The translations under genes were made by a program, and so were the position numbers. The notes under the pieces are model-generated. The model searched no databases. It saw only the letters and a program-made list of their open reading frames with translations, and had not been told where the DNA came from. This document shows positions 1 through 9,306 of a DNA stretch of 64,000 nucleotides, piece after piece. Position 1 is the first letter of the stretch, and each line of letters starts with the position of its first letter. Source of the DNA: Verrucomicrobiota bacterium (lineage in GTDB: Bacteria > Verrucomicrobiota > Kiritimatiellia > UBA8416 > JABMPJ01); assembly GCA_018648805.1 (NCBI GenBank), contig JABGQM010000002.1:124001-188000 (forward strand). The letters are read 5' to 3'.

Positions 1-100
1 GACCGCGTGGCTCGTGGCCGTCGTTATCGCCATCGGCATGGCCTCAGCCACACGCCGCGCCACGCGTTCGCCATCGGCCTATAGCGAGAACGACGCGTGA
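1..100 (+). CDS. C-terminal end of a membrane protein (5' truncated by window)
   Basis: An open frame enters from the left edge (codon phase beginning at base 2) and stops with TGA at 98-100. The visible 32 residues begin with a hydrophobic stretch (WLVAVVIAIGMA), followed by an arginine-rich, polar tail, as in the last membrane helix and cytoplasmic tail of an integral membrane protein. The stop overlaps the GTG start of the next gene in a GTGA arrangement, so the two are probably translationally coupled. Too little is visible to name a family. Confidence 0.55.
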   Translation, partial: TAWLVAVVIAIGMASATRRATRSPSAYSENDA

Positions 101-786
101 CGCATGTCATCACCAGCGACACGCACCTGGGATGCCGGTATTTTGACCCCGCTCGCCTGACGGCCTTCCTGGCCGCCCTGCCCCCCGGGGCCGAGCTGAT
201 CATCGCCGGTGATGTTGTGGACCGCTCGACCGCGCAGCTGAAAGGCGCCCATCGTGCCGCCCTGGATGCACTCATCGCGCTCTCGAAAGAGCGTCATGTC
301 GTCTGGGTGCGAGGCAACCATGACCGGCACATCGATGTCACCGACCTGGGCGACATCGAGCTGGTTGAGACGTACGCCATCGGCAAGCGAGTCCTGATCG
401 CACACGGCCACCATTTCGACACCATCATGCCCACCCACCGCTGGTTCATACACCTCGTGCGCGCCGTACAGGCGCTGCGCATCCTGCTCGGGGCCGATGC
501 CGTCCACGTGGCGCGCTACGCCAAGCGCTTCCCCACCCTCTACGGCATCTTGCGCGACCACGTCGCCCGCAACGCAATCGAGCATGCCCGCGAGCACGGA
601 TTCGAAGCCATCGTGTGCGGCCATACCCACCACGCCGAAACCCGTGAAGCGGATGGCATCCACTACGTCAATACAGGCGCCTGGACCGAGGACACCCCGC
701 ACTACGTCATGGCCAATGATGAAACCATGACGTTGCATGAGGTGCCTCCCTTTCCCGTGTCACCAGGGGAGGACCAGCCACAATGA
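97..786 (+). CDS. Calcineurin-like metallophosphoesterase (LpxH/UDP-diacylglucosamine hydrolase-like)
   Basis: A 229-residue single-domain metallophosphoesterase. All binuclear-metal motifs are visible: D8-x-H10, GDxxD (D39, D42), GNHD (N74, H75), H103 in AHGHHFD, and GHTH (H176, H178) near residue 175. Size and motif order fit the LpxH/YbbF group, which cleaves UDP-2,3-diacylglucosamine in lipid A synthesis, but related proteins act on other phosphoesters, so the substrate is inferred from the envelope-polysaccharide context. The GTG start at 97 overlaps the previous stop, and the next gene starts at 783 inside this stop codon (ATGA). This places it in the surface-polysaccharide operon. Confidence 0.8.
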   Translation: MTHVITSDTHLGCRYFDPARLTAFLAALPPGAELIIAGDVVDRSTAQLKGAHRAALDALIALSKERHVVWVRGNHDRHIDVTDLGDIELVETYAIGKRVLIAHGHHFDTIMPTHRWFIHLVRAVQALRILLGADAVHVARYAKRFPTLYGILRDHVARNAIEHAREHGFEAIVCGHTHHAETREADGIHYVNTGAWTEDTPHYVMANDETMTLHEVPPFPVSPGEDQPQ

Positions 787-2315
787 CCCGCGACCTGAGC
801 CCCCAACTCCTACGCGGCATGATGGTCGCCGGACTGGTAATTCTGGGCCTGGTCGCCATCAACATGTTCGGCATCATCGGTGGCCTGGTGCCGCCCGTGA
901 TCGTCCTGACCTGCTTCCTGATTGGGCGGCCACGATCCTACCTGTTTGCTTTCTGGACCTGGGCCGTCGTCGGTGAGCTGGTGCTCTTCCTGATCCGTCG
1001 CCCCGGACTGGAGAATGTGTCGCTCGCCCTCGATGCCGGGCTGCTGATCCTGTTGCTTGCCACGCACGTCCTGAATCGGCGTCCCATCTTCACCTCCCGT
1101 CCCGTGACCATCGCGACCGTCGGGCTCCTCTTTATCACGGTCGTCTCGTTCTGGGCCAACCGCCCCCCGCCCATCGCTGCCGTCCACTTCGTGCTGGCCT
1201 ATTTCCGGTTCTTGCTCGTCTTTCTCTACACAATGTATTTCCTCAAAGCTGGCGATTCCAAGCGACTCTACCTCATACTGATCGCGACGCTCGTGCTGCA
1301 GTTCATCCCCAACATGGGCTGGCTGATCCGACTCAACCCCATCCCCAACCCGCGCATGGGCAGTGCTGATTTTGCCGTCGGCACGATTCAGTCCTGTAAC
1401 GCGGTGGCCTACCTCTGCATTGCCTGTATTGCCGTCCTGCTACCGGCCATCCTGGGGCACAGGCAGAAACGGCGCGAGAGGCAGATTGCGATCGCGGCGC
1501 TGGTCGTGGCCGTCATTCAACTCTGGTTCACCTACACCGTACACGCCTACATCCTCGCCATCATCTGTGGCGGGATATACCTCGTCATCATGAGTGTGCG
1601 CTGGCGGACACGAGTGGCCGTTGCCTCACTAGCGCTAGCCCTGATCATGCTGGCCATACCGATGATGACGCAGGCCACCAGTCGCAGCTATAAGCGAGGC
1701 ATACAGCACCAGCTCAACATGGAGTATATCACCCTCCGGTGGAACCGAATGCTCAGCGGCGTCAAAGGCCGGACCTACAAGAACGTCCTATTGCACTCGC
1801 ACCGTGACATGCCTTTTCCCGCTTTGGGGGCTGGGCCCGGCAATTTTGGAAGCGCTATCGCGCGTCGCTACCGACGCCCTCTCGCCGATCGCTACTTCAA
1901 CTTCGTGGTCATGGCCGACTCGTACCAGTACCATAAACTCACAAGTGGGGGCAGCATCACGGGCATCCCGTACAGTGGCATGCTGGCGATCTGGAGTGAA
2001 CTGGGGCCTCTCGGATACCTGCTCTACTGGGGATTGCATCTCTACGCCATGTGGCACGTATGGCGGCAAATACGGCGTGAAGACTACCATGATATGTATA
2101 AATCGATCTTGGCCCAGGGCTTCTGCCTGACCATGATGACATGGCTCATCCTCAACTTCATGTCCGACTTCTGTCACGTACGGTTACTGCACGGCGGCCT
2201 CTGGATCTGGGCCGCCATCGTCTGGGACCCCGACCATGAAAGACACCATAAAACAGACAGCGGTTCGCGGAGGGGTCCTCACCCTCAGCGCGCAGCTGTT
2301 CCGGTTGCTGGCTAA
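783..2315 (+). CDS. O-antigen ligase/polymerase-like (Wzy/WaaL) membrane protein
   Basis: A 510-residue polytopic membrane protein with about ten to twelve hydrophobic segments and a large periplasmic-type loop between roughly residues 300 and 400. That layout is the hallmark of the O-antigen polymerase/ligase superfamily, which joins lipid-linked repeat units at the outer face of the inner membrane. Sequence is poorly conserved in this superfamily, so the call rests on topology and neighbours (a Wzx-type flippase directly downstream, glycosyltransferases after it). The start overlaps the previous stop (ATGA). The last 26 codons overlap the start of the flippase gene by 80 bp, unlike the 4-8 bp overlaps elsewhere, and the tail (rich in R, H, P) does not look like a membrane-protein end; an ancestral frameshift or assembly error is possible. 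Confidence 0.7.
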   Translation: MTRDLSPQLLRGMMVAGLVILGLVAINMFGIIGGLVPPVIVLTCFLIGRPRSYLFAFWTWAVVGELVLFLIRRPGLENVSLALDAGLLILLLATHVLNRRPIFTSRPVTIATVGLLFITVVSFWANRPPPIAAVHFVLAYFRFLLVFLYTMYFLKAGDSKRLYLILIATLVLQFIPNMGWLIRLNPIPNPRMGSADFAVGTIQSCNAVAYLCIACIAVLLPAILGHRQKRRERQIAIAALVVAVIQLWFTYTVHAYILAIICGGIYLVIMSVRWRTRVAVASLALALIMLAIPMMTQATSRSYKRGIQHQLNMEYITLRWNRMLSGVKGRTYKNVLLHSHRDMPFPALGAGPGNFGSAIARRYRRPLADRYFNFVVMADSYQYHKLTSGGSITGIPYSGMLAIWSELGPLGYLLYWGLHLYAMWHVWRQIRREDYHDMYKSILAQGFCLTMMTWLILNFMSDFCHVRLLHGGLWIWAAIVWDPDHERHHKTDSGSRRGPHPQRAAVPVAG

Positions 2316-3702
2316 CCTCGGCGCCACGGCTGTCATCGCCAGGATACTCTCCCCGGATGACTACGGGTTAATCGCCATGGTTATGATCGCGGCCAGCTAC
2401 CTGGCCCTCTTCCGGGAAATGGGTCTCTCGGCGGCAACGATACAAAAAGAAGATCTGACGGATGCCCAGACCAACAGCATGTTCTGGATTAATGCCGTGA
2501 TCGGGTGCCTTCTGACCGCCCTCACCGTGGCCATCGCTCCTGTCCTATCCGCCCTCTACCATGAACCCAAGGTCGCGCCGCTTGCGATATGGATCGCGAT
2601 CTGTTTCGCCCTGGGCGGCCTATCGGTGCAGCACCGGGCCCTGTTGCGCAGGCACCTGCGGTTTGGTGCCTTGGCCGCCGTCGACATCCTGCGGCCGGTG
2701 GTCAGTGTCACCGTCGGCATCGGTATGGCGCTCAGCGGTGCAGGCGTGTGGTCCCTGGTGGGGATGCACATCGCCGGTTGGTCAGCCGAAACGGTGGGCT
2801 TGTGGCTGGCCTGCCCGTGGCGCCCCGGGCGCCCGGCCCTCGCCGAAGGCACGCGCAAGATGGTCTCATTCGGCGGGTATCTGACCGGGTTCAACCTGCT
2901 CAACTACTTTGCCCGCAATGCCGACAAGATCCTTATCGGCCGCCTGTGCGGCGCGACGCCCCTGGGGCTTTACGCCAAAGCGTACGAACTACTGGTGATG
3001 CCCCTCTGGCTGATCAACACCCCCATGTCGAGCGTGGCCATACCCACGCTCTCCAAGCTGCAGTCCGACCCCGTGCGCTACCGCCGCGCTTTTGGCAAAG
3101 CCATGATGGTGATCACGTATATGACCACGCCCATTACGGTCGTGCTGGCCGTACTATCAATGGAGATTATCTCTCTACTGCTTGGTGACCAGTGGCTCGA
3201 TAGCGTGCGGATATTCAGAGTGCTGGCCGTCGTCGCTCTGGGGCAGCCGGTGGCCGGGGCAACCGGCTGGGTCTTTGTCTCTCTCGGCCGTGGACGGCGC
3301 ATGTTCCTCTGGGCCCTGATCAGCGTGCCCTGCTACGTCGCATCGTTTGCCATTGGAATCCACTGGGGCGTCATGGGCGTCGCCGTCGCCTACGCCATAT
3401 GCGAACAGGCGCTACGATGGCCCCTGCTTCTCTTTGCCTACCACGGGACCCCCATCCGCATCCGCGACCTGATCGCCGCCTGCTGGCGGCCTTTCGGACT
3501 GAGTCTCGTCGGCGGACTCGTGATGATTGCCGTTCGCGCCGGATTGCTCATTCACACCACCGCCGGACCGGTGATGCGGATCACGCTTGTCGTGGCCTCG
3601 GCCATGCTGTTCAGCGCGGTGGTGCTGCTGATCAGCCAGGCCTTTCGCAGAGATGTCAGAGAACTTGTCGACTACCGCCACTGCCTGGGGGGGACCCGAT
3701 GA
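2236..3702 (+). CDS. Oligosaccharide flippase (Wzx/WzxC-type, MOP superfamily)
   Basis: A 488-residue protein with about 12-14 membrane helices. Its N-terminus (an amphipathic helix, then 'ARILSPDDYGLIAM') is the typical start of the lipopolysaccharide/teichuronic-acid translocases, which move undecaprenyl-linked repeat units across the inner membrane. The match begins within the first residues after ATG 2236, so this start is trusted despite the 80-bp overlap with the preceding polymerase-like gene. The downstream glycosyltransferase starts inside its stop codon (ATGA at 3699-3702), implying one operon from base 97 onward. Confidence 0.85.
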   Translation: MKDTIKQTAVRGGVLTLSAQLFRLLANLGATAVIARILSPDDYGLIAMVMIAASYLALFREMGLSAATIQKEDLTDAQTNSMFWINAVIGCLLTALTVAIAPVLSALYHEPKVAPLAIWIAICFALGGLSVQHRALLRRHLRFGALAAVDILRPVVSVTVGIGMALSGAGVWSLVGMHIAGWSAETVGLWLACPWRPGRPALAEGTRKMVSFGGYLTGFNLLNYFARNADKILIGRLCGATPLGLYAKAYELLVMPLWLINTPMSSVAIPTLSKLQSDPVRYRRAFGKAMMVITYMTTPITVVLAVLSMEIISLLLGDQWLDSVRIFRVLAVVALGQPVAGATGWVFVSLGRGRRMFLWALISVPCYVASFAIGIHWGVMGVAVAYAICEQALRWPLLLFAYHGTPIRIRDLIAACWRPFGLSLVGGLVMIAVRAGLLIHTTAGPVMRITLVVASAMLFSAVVLLISQAFRRDVRELVDYRHCLGGTR

Positions 3703-4913
3703 CGTCTCGATCTGAACTGCACGTTTCTGTGCTCGGACCCTTCCCGGGGAGCGACGCCGATCGGCTACTGGGTGGTGATCCGCACCCCGACTTAGCCGGT
3801 CAGCCGCACGAAGGAGGCTATTGTCTGGCGCCTCTGGTGGGGTACGCCGTCGCCCACGGGCAGAGGCGTTCGGTCGTAAGCCTCAGTCGCTCTTTCACCG
3901 AAGCACCACAGCTGTTCTCCAGCGACGCCTTTGCGTTCTACCTGGCCCATCGCCGCACCCGGCACGAGATTCGTTCGTGCTACCGCGAGGAGCGGCAACA
4001 CATCGTGGAAGCCCTGCGACAACTACAGCCGGATGTGGTCCACGCCAACTGGACCTATCTCTATGCCCTGGGCGCACTCGACAGCGGCCGCCCCATGCTG
4101 GTGACGGTTCATGACCACGCCCGGCACATGCTGCGATACCTGGGCCCCGGCTACCTGGGCAACTATCTGATCAGCCGGCGCGTCCTGAAGCGCGCACGTT
4201 TTCTGACCGCCGTATCGCCCTACGTCGCGCGCTACGTGGCGCGCGTCGCCAAACGAGACGTCACAGTGATTCCTAACGCGATCTCCCCAACCCTCACATC
4301 CTATCTGCCCCCATCCGAGCCGTCGCTCCCCGACGCAACCACCGTGCCCACCATGGCTTCGGCCCTGAATGCGTCACCGTTCAAGAACGCCAAGGGCGGT
4401 TTGAAGGCCTTCGGACTCGTCAAGCACGCCATTCCTGCGGCGCAGTATCACCTGGCCGGCCCCGGACTCGACCCGAACGGCCTCATCGCGAAGTGGGCCC
4501 GCCGACATGGCCTCGCCGAGGGTGTGCAGTTTCATGGGGCCATTCCGCACGCCGATTTCCTGGAACTCCTCGGTCGTTCCGCCGTGCTCCTGCACCCCTC
4601 GCTGGAAGAAGCCTGCCCGGGGCCCCCTCTCGAAGGCATGGCCATGGGCAAGACCGTGGTGGTTGGTGCAGGCTGCGGCGCCTGTCCATGGACGATCGAT
4701 GATGGCAAGGCCGGCGTCCTTGTGAATACACGTTCACCGCGCGACATGGGTGAGCGGCTCATCCATGTGTTGCGGCACCCACAGGATTATGCGCCGCAGC
4801 GTGCCGCCGCCCAGAAGCTCGTCCAATCCCGCTATGCCCCCCAGGCCGTGTCGGATGCTTACCAGGCCATGTACGAACGTGTACACACCCAGTGGCCCGG
4901 TCCCGGCTCGTGA
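3699..4913 (+). CDS. Glycosyltransferase family 4 (GT-B fold)
   Basis: 404 residues when begun at the ATG at 3699, which overlaps the flippase stop; upstream in-frame codons lie inside the flippase gene and are ignored. The C-terminal half has the GT4 donor-binding layout: 'VIPNAIS', a glycine-rich 'YHLAGPGLDP' strand, 'LHPSLEEACPGPPLEGMAMG' with the EX7E pair, and a 'G..V' nucleotide-sugar loop. The N-terminal domain has 'PDVVHANW', typical of GT4 enzymes. It probably transfers a sugar to the lipid-linked repeat unit at the cytoplasmic face of the membrane. Donor and acceptor cannot be read from sequence. Confidence 0.85.
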   Translation: MTSRSELHVSVLGPFPGSDADRLLGGDPHPDLAGQPHEGGYCLAPLVGYAVAHGQRRSVVSLSRSFTEAPQLFSSDAFAFYLAHRRTRHEIRSCYREERQHIVEALRQLQPDVVHANWTYLYALGALDSGRPMLVTVHDHARHMLRYLGPGYLGNYLISRRVLKRARFLTAVSPYVARYVARVAKRDVTVIPNAISPTLTSYLPPSEPSLPDATTVPTMASALNASPFKNAKGGLKAFGLVKHAIPAAQYHLAGPGLDPNGLIAKWARRHGLAEGVQFHGAIPHADFLELLGRSAVLLHPSLEEACPGPPLEGMAMGKTVVVGAGCGACPWTIDDGKAGVLVNTRSPRDMGERLIHVLRHPQDYAPQRAAAQKLVQSRYAPQAVSDAYQAMYERVHTQWPGPGS

Positions 4914-4961
4914 AAGGCCTTCCAGAGCTCTGGTAGCAGGACCGCCGCCGCCAGATTCGCG

Positions 4962-5963
4962 TCAGCCCTGACAGACCCCCTCGTACACCGTCAACAGCTT
5001 GCGTGCCACATCCGTCCACGATGAGGGGCGTGGCGGCGGCCCGAGCGTGGGCGCCTGGGCATGGAAGGTGCGCAGGCTATCGGCCAACGCCGACGGTGCC
5101 CCCCCTACCCGCACGTATGTGGCATTGTCGCCATAGACGGATCGGGCCCACGGCAACTCACTCAACAACAGAGGACACCCACAGGCGGCCGCTTCGGCCG
5201 ACGCGATGCTGTAACTCTCCATTCGGCTCAGCAGCACGAAGCCACGGGCTTGTCGATAGATCGCCGCGAGTCGCGCACGGTCGCTGACCGGACCGTCGTA
5301 GTGCAACGTGTCATGACGATCAACCAGAGATTTGAAACGGAGGTAATACGCATCGCTCTCGGCGTAGGGCTTGCCAACAAATCGCATCGGCACACCTGCC
5401 CGCACAGCGGCCTCGCCCACTTCCACAACCCGCTTTAACGGCCGAATAGCCGCCACACACACCAGTGCGTCCTCGCGAGGCCCTTCCGACGGAGCCAGAA
5501 ACTCAGCATCAACTCCGTTGGGAATCACATGAACCTTCCCCGGCGGAGCATGCATAAAGCGCCTCATCAGGTCGGCCTCGGCCTCCGTCTGGGCCATACA
5601 GGCGTCGGCTCGCCTGAATGCTTCCCAGGCCAAGCGGTTGAGCATCATCTCCGGAAGCACCGCTTGCGCCCCGCGCATGGCAAGATACTGCATGCGTCGC
5701 ACGCTGCGAGGACGCGCCGCCAGGGCCCCCATGAGATCCGTAAAAACAACACGCAGCCCCTTGGATCGGGCATAGGCAATGTAATGTGCGGTCGGGCGTC
5801 CGAAGTAGTGGATCACATCGCCCGCGACCGTATCATGCCACCACGCCAGCGGGCTCGCGTCGACGCCGATAGCCGTCAGCGCCTTAACCGTATGTTCGTA
5901 GCGCACCTGCACACCACCATGGGCGAATCCAAACGGCAAATAGGTGTCAAACAATACACGCAT
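4962..5963 (-). CDS. Glycosyltransferase family 4 (minus strand)
   Basis: A 333-residue GT-B-type glycosyltransferase. It has an N-terminal acceptor domain with the glycine-rich 'GFAHGGVQV' loop, an 'HVIPNGVD' linker, and a C-terminal donor domain ending in 'ESYSIASAEAAACGCPLLL', which supplies the EX7E motif. It is the only glycosyltransferase on this strand within the first 15 kb. It is convergent with the gene ending at 4913 (48-bp gap) and divergent from the GT2 gene at 6066, so it forms a one-gene transcription unit inside the polysaccharide locus. Confidence 0.85.
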   Translation of the reverse strand: MRVLFDTYLPFGFAHGGVQVRYEHTVKALTAIGVDASPLAWWHDTVAGDVIHYFGRPTAHYIAYARSKGLRVVFTDLMGALAARPRSVRRMQYLAMRGAQAVLPEMMLNRLAWEAFRRADACMAQTEAEADLMRRFMHAPPGKVHVIPNGVDAEFLAPSEGPREDALVCVAAIRPLKRVVEVGEAAVRAGVPMRFVGKPYAESDAYYLRFKSLVDRHDTLHYDGPVSDRARLAAIYRQARGFVLLSRMESYSIASAEAAACGCPLLLSELPWARSVYGDNATYVRVGGAPSALADSLRTFHAQAPTLGPPPRPSSWTDVARKLLTVYEGVCQG

Positions 5964-6065
5964 GATATGGACAAAGACGTAGGCTTCACAATATGATCAG
6001 GACGCGTAATTAGGATAGATCAGATAACTACCGTTCGTCAACATGACAGCGGACAAGGCCGGCCC

Positions 6066-6938
6066 ATGCTCTTCTCAATAGCTACGCCAACACGGAACGC
6101 TCTGCCCGCGCTCAAACAATGCGTAGGATCGGTACGTGCACAGCACGGCGTCACGCATGAGCACTGCATTCGCGACGCCTGCTCCTCTGATGGCACCCCG
6201 AGCTGGCTCGGCTCGCAACCCGATCTGCAATGGGAGAGCAAACCCGACGGCGGCATGTATGCCGCGATCAACGACGCCTGGTCGCATGCCCATGGCGATA
6301 TCCTGAGCTGGCTCAATGCGGATGAGCAGTATCTGCCCGGCACCCTCGCCACCGTGGCCACGGCTTTTTGCGACCACCCCGAGGTCGACCTGGTCTGGGG
6401 CAATGCCATCGTGGTCGATCCTTCCGGCCACCCCGTTGCCTGGCGTCGCGAGATCCCACTGAGGTCATTCTATGTGCGCTACGTAACGCTGTATGCCTTC
6501 TCATGTACCATGTTCTTTCGAAGACGGCTGTGGGATACAGGGGTTCTTAAACTGGATGACACGTTCAAGGTCATCGCTGACGCGGACCTGGTGATGCGCC
6601 TCCTGGCCTGCGGCACGCGCACGCTCCACCTGCCCTCCGACCTCTCCCTGTTCGGATACAGCGGAGCCAACCTCAGCATCACGGAGGCTCGCCTGAAAGA
6701 CGACGAGCGTGCCCGCTTGCGCCAAAGCCACAAGATCGTGGCGCACCGTCCGCTGCGCATCATAGCCCGCGCGTTGCGTGCCGCAGAAAAAGGGGTCCGG
6801 GGCTGCTATGTCTCAACGCCGCTGAGCTATGACTACGCCCTGGATGCCACCCCCACCCACCGCCACGTCACCTCTCAGCGCACCCCGTCACGCTTCACCT
6901 TGACGCCGGGCAAGGACGAGGTACAACCGCATGCCTGA
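6066..6938 (+). CDS. Glycosyltransferase family 2 (GT-A fold)
   Basis: A 290-residue inverting glycosyltransferase. The N-terminus reads 'FSIATPTRNALPALKQCVGS' (GT2 signature), followed by 'DACSSDGT', 'SKPDGGMYAAINDAW' and 'LNADEQYLPG', the last carrying the metal-binding motif in N-A-D form. This pattern is close to the WcaA-like branch that uses 'D.G.YDA.NKG' and 'LNSDD'. It starts about 100 bp after a divergent gene, so a promoter is expected in 5964-6065. Its last 8 bp overlap the next gene. Confidence 0.85.
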   Translation: MLFSIATPTRNALPALKQCVGSVRAQHGVTHEHCIRDACSSDGTPSWLGSQPDLQWESKPDGGMYAAINDAWSHAHGDILSWLNADEQYLPGTLATVATAFCDHPEVDLVWGNAIVVDPSGHPVAWRREIPLRSFYVRYVTLYAFSCTMFFRRRLWDTGVLKLDDTFKVIADADLVMRLLACGTRTLHLPSDLSLFGYSGANLSITEARLKDDERARLRQSHKIVAHRPLRIIARALRAAEKGVRGCYVSTPLSYDYALDATPTHRHVTSQRTPSRFTLTPGKDEVQPHA

Positions 6939-8811
6939 CCGCCCCACGCTCTCGGTTCTGGTCGTCGGCCAGACGCCGCCCCCGGTAACCGGCCAGGCGA
7001 TCATGATCGATAACCTGGTACGGGGCAAATACGACCACGTCGCCCTGCATCACGTGCGTATGAACTTCTCGCACCACGTATCCAGCATCGGTCGATTTCA
7101 TGTGCGTAAACTCGTGCACCTGCCCGCGCTCATCATGCGTATCTGGTGGACACGCCTGCGCCACCGCTGTCGCATCCTTTGTTATCCCCCGGCCGGTCAA
7201 ACCCCCAACGCCGTCTATCGTGATATCGCCATCCTGCTGGCCGTACGCCCCTGCTTCCAGCGCACCGTGTTCTACTTCCATGCCGGTGGCGTCTCTGAGC
7301 TGGTGGCAACCTTTCCGCGCCCGCTCAAGCGGCTGGCCGAACGGGCCTATGGCCGGGCCGCATGCTCCATCCGCCCCAGTGCGCTGAATCCCGATGATGG
7401 GGCCGCCTTTGGTAGCGCCATGAACGAAGTCGTTCCCAACGCGATTGAAGATGTCGCCGCGCGCTACCCCGCCAGAAGGGACGCATCCGCCCGGCCACGC
7501 CTCCTGTTTGTGGGCATCCTCTACGAGAGCAAAGGCGTCATGGTCCTCCTCAAGGCATGCGCCATGCTAGCCGAACGCGGTCAGGATTTTGACGTGGTAT
7601 TTGCCGGGGCGTGGGGGTCAGATGCATTCAGGAAGCAGGCCGAGGAGTTTGTTGCGACAAACGGCTTGGCGGAGCGCGTACATTTTGCCGGTGTCCTCAC
7701 CGGCGATAGCAAATGGCAAGCGTACCGCGAGGCCGATATCTTCTGCTTTCCCAGCTACTTCGAGTCTGAAACCTTTGGTCTGGTTGTACTCGAAGCCATG
7801 CAGTTTGAGCTCCCCGTGGTGGCCACGCGTTGGCGCGGCATTCCCTCGCTGGTCAACGAGGACGCCACCGGACTCCTGGTCGCCACGCAGGATCACACAG
7901 CCTTGAGCGAGGCCATCCAACGCCTGCTGGATGATCCGCCTTACGCACGCGACCTGGGCCGCCGCGGTCGCGAGGCCTTTTGCGCCCATTTCTCTCTGCC
8001 CGCCTATTGCAAGGCCATCGAGCAACTCTTTCTCGCCGCCGTCGCGCCACCGCCCCCCCGCCGCGTCACGCTGGGCAACGTCGCCTGCACCACGCATACG
8101 CCGACACAGTTTCTGGCCGAGATAAACGCGCTGCTCTCCGACCCCACGCAGCATCCCCGAACCATCCTCTGCGTCAATGCACACATTCACAACCTGGCCC
8201 AGCGCGATACCATCCTGCGCACGCACCTGAACGCGGCACGTCTCGTGACCGCCGACGGCATGTCGGTGGTGTGGGCGCTGCGGTATCGGCATGAGCCTAT
8301 GGCCGGGCGTTGCAACATGACCGAGGTCTTCAGGGCGTTTCTGGCAGACAAGACCATGCCACCGTCGACCGCCGTGCTCGTGGGATGCACAGCGGACGAT
8401 GCTGCCGCGGCCGCGACACACATTGCCGGCACCACGGCGCACTGCCGCGTGGTCTCCATCATATCGGGCTTTGAAGAGATGCCAACCTACCAGTCCCACC
8501 TACAACAACAGGGCCCCGTGGATATGATCCTTGTAGGTGCCGGCACGCCGCGCTCGGAAGCACTCGTCGCACAGATTTCCGCGTGGCACCCGAGCGCTAT
8601 CGTGTGGCATATCGGTGCCGGCACGATCCGCATGTTGGCCGGCAGCGTACGTGAGGCCCCGGTATGGATGCGCCGCACCGGGCTGCAGTGGCTGCACCGT
8701 CTCTGTGTCGACCCCGTCCACATGTGGCGACGCTATGTTCTCGGCAACCCAGCTTTCGTATGGCGCGTGCTGAGGTACCGCCGACGGGGTTCGCACGGCG
8801 TATCTCCTTGA
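6931..8811 (+). CDS. Two-domain glycosyltransferase: GT4 fused to WecG/TagA/CpsF
   Basis: A 626-residue protein with two complete catalytic modules. Residues 1-370 are a GT4 enzyme ('VGQTPPPVTGQAI' loop, 'LLFVGILYESKG', and 'ESETFGLVVLEAM' at 278-290 with EX7E). After a proline-rich linker (372-377), residues 379-605 match the WecG/TagA/CpsF family: 'NAHIHNLAQRD', 'LVTADGMSVVWALR', 'GAGTPRSE' and 'APVWMRRTGLQWLHRL'. WecG/TagA enzymes add N-acetylmannosamine(uronate) or related sugars to a polyprenyl-PP-GlcNAc acceptor. The fusion suggests two consecutive sugar additions by one polypeptide. There is no internal stop or frameshift. It overlaps the upstream GT2 gene by 8 bp. Confidence 0.85.
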   Translation: MPDRPTLSVLVVGQTPPPVTGQAIMIDNLVRGKYDHVALHHVRMNFSHHVSSIGRFHVRKLVHLPALIMRIWWTRLRHRCRILCYPPAGQTPNAVYRDIAILLAVRPCFQRTVFYFHAGGVSELVATFPRPLKRLAERAYGRAACSIRPSALNPDDGAAFGSAMNEVVPNAIEDVAARYPARRDASARPRLLFVGILYESKGVMVLLKACAMLAERGQDFDVVFAGAWGSDAFRKQAEEFVATNGLAERVHFAGVLTGDSKWQAYREADIFCFPSYFESETFGLVVLEAMQFELPVVATRWRGIPSLVNEDATGLLVATQDHTALSEAIQRLLDDPPYARDLGRRGREAFCAHFSLPAYCKAIEQLFLAAVAPPPPRRVTLGNVACTTHTPTQFLAEINALLSDPTQHPRTILCVNAHIHNLAQRDTILRTHLNAARLVTADGMSVVWALRYRHEPMAGRCNMTEVFRAFLADKTMPPSTAVLVGCTADDAAAAATHIAGTTAHCRVVSIISGFEEMPTYQSHLQQQGPVDMILVGAGTPRSEALVAQISAWHPSAIVWHIGAGTIRMLAGSVREAPVWMRRTGLQWLHRLCVDPVHMWRRYVLGNPAFVWRVLRYRRRGSHGVSP

Positions 8812-8886
8812 GCACACGGCCTCTCTCGCCCTATCATTCCGTCGCATGGGGCAAGCCACGTGAACAGACCGCCCCAGGGGCTGACT

Positions 8887-9306
8887 ATGAGCAACGTCAT
8901 AACATACGGAACCTTCGACCTGTTTCACTACGGACATCTCGAAATGCTGCGTCGGGCCAAGGCGCTGGGGTCTCATTTGACTGTGGCCGTTTCGACCGAC
9001 GCCTTCACCGAGAAGGATAAAGGCAAGTCGTGCGAATGCCCCTACGCCGAGCGTACCGCCATCGTAGCCGCGATCCGCTATGTGGACACCGTCATTCCCG
9101 AGACCTGCTGGGAACAGAAGGTGAGTGACATTAAGACGCATAACATTGATGTGTTTGTCATCGGAGATGACTGGACCGGCAAGTTTGACGAGCTCAAGCG
9201 TGTGTGTGAGGTCGTTTATCTTCCCCGCACCACCGACATTTCCACCAGTGGCATCAAGCAGTCCCTTTTCCAGGGCGGCCGCACCATCACCAACACCCGC
9301 GCATGA
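8887..9306 (+). CDS. tagD: Glycerol-3-phosphate cytidylyltransferase-like (TagD/TarD) nucleotidyltransferase
   Basis: A 139-residue nucleotidyltransferase with 'YGTFDLFHYGHLEMLRRAK' (HxGH), 'ERTAIVAAIRYVD', 'GDDWTGKFD' and 'RTTDISTSGIK', in the order of CTP:glycerol-3-phosphate cytidylyltransferases, which make CDP-glycerol. ATG 8887 is preferred over an in-frame ATG at 8860, because the family match starts at once and an AGGGG lies about 6 bases upstream. The next gene, a CDP-alcohol phosphatidyltransferase, starts inside this stop codon, so product and consumer are probably coupled. Related enzymes make CDP-ethanolamine or other CDP-alcohols, so the alcohol is not certain. Confidence 0.85.
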   Translation: MSNVITYGTFDLFHYGHLEMLRRAKALGSHLTVAVSTDAFTEKDKGKSCECPYAERTAIVAAIRYVDTVIPETCWEQKVSDIKTHNIDVFVIGDDWTGKFDELKRVCEVVYLPRTTDISTSGIKQSLFQGGRTITNTRA

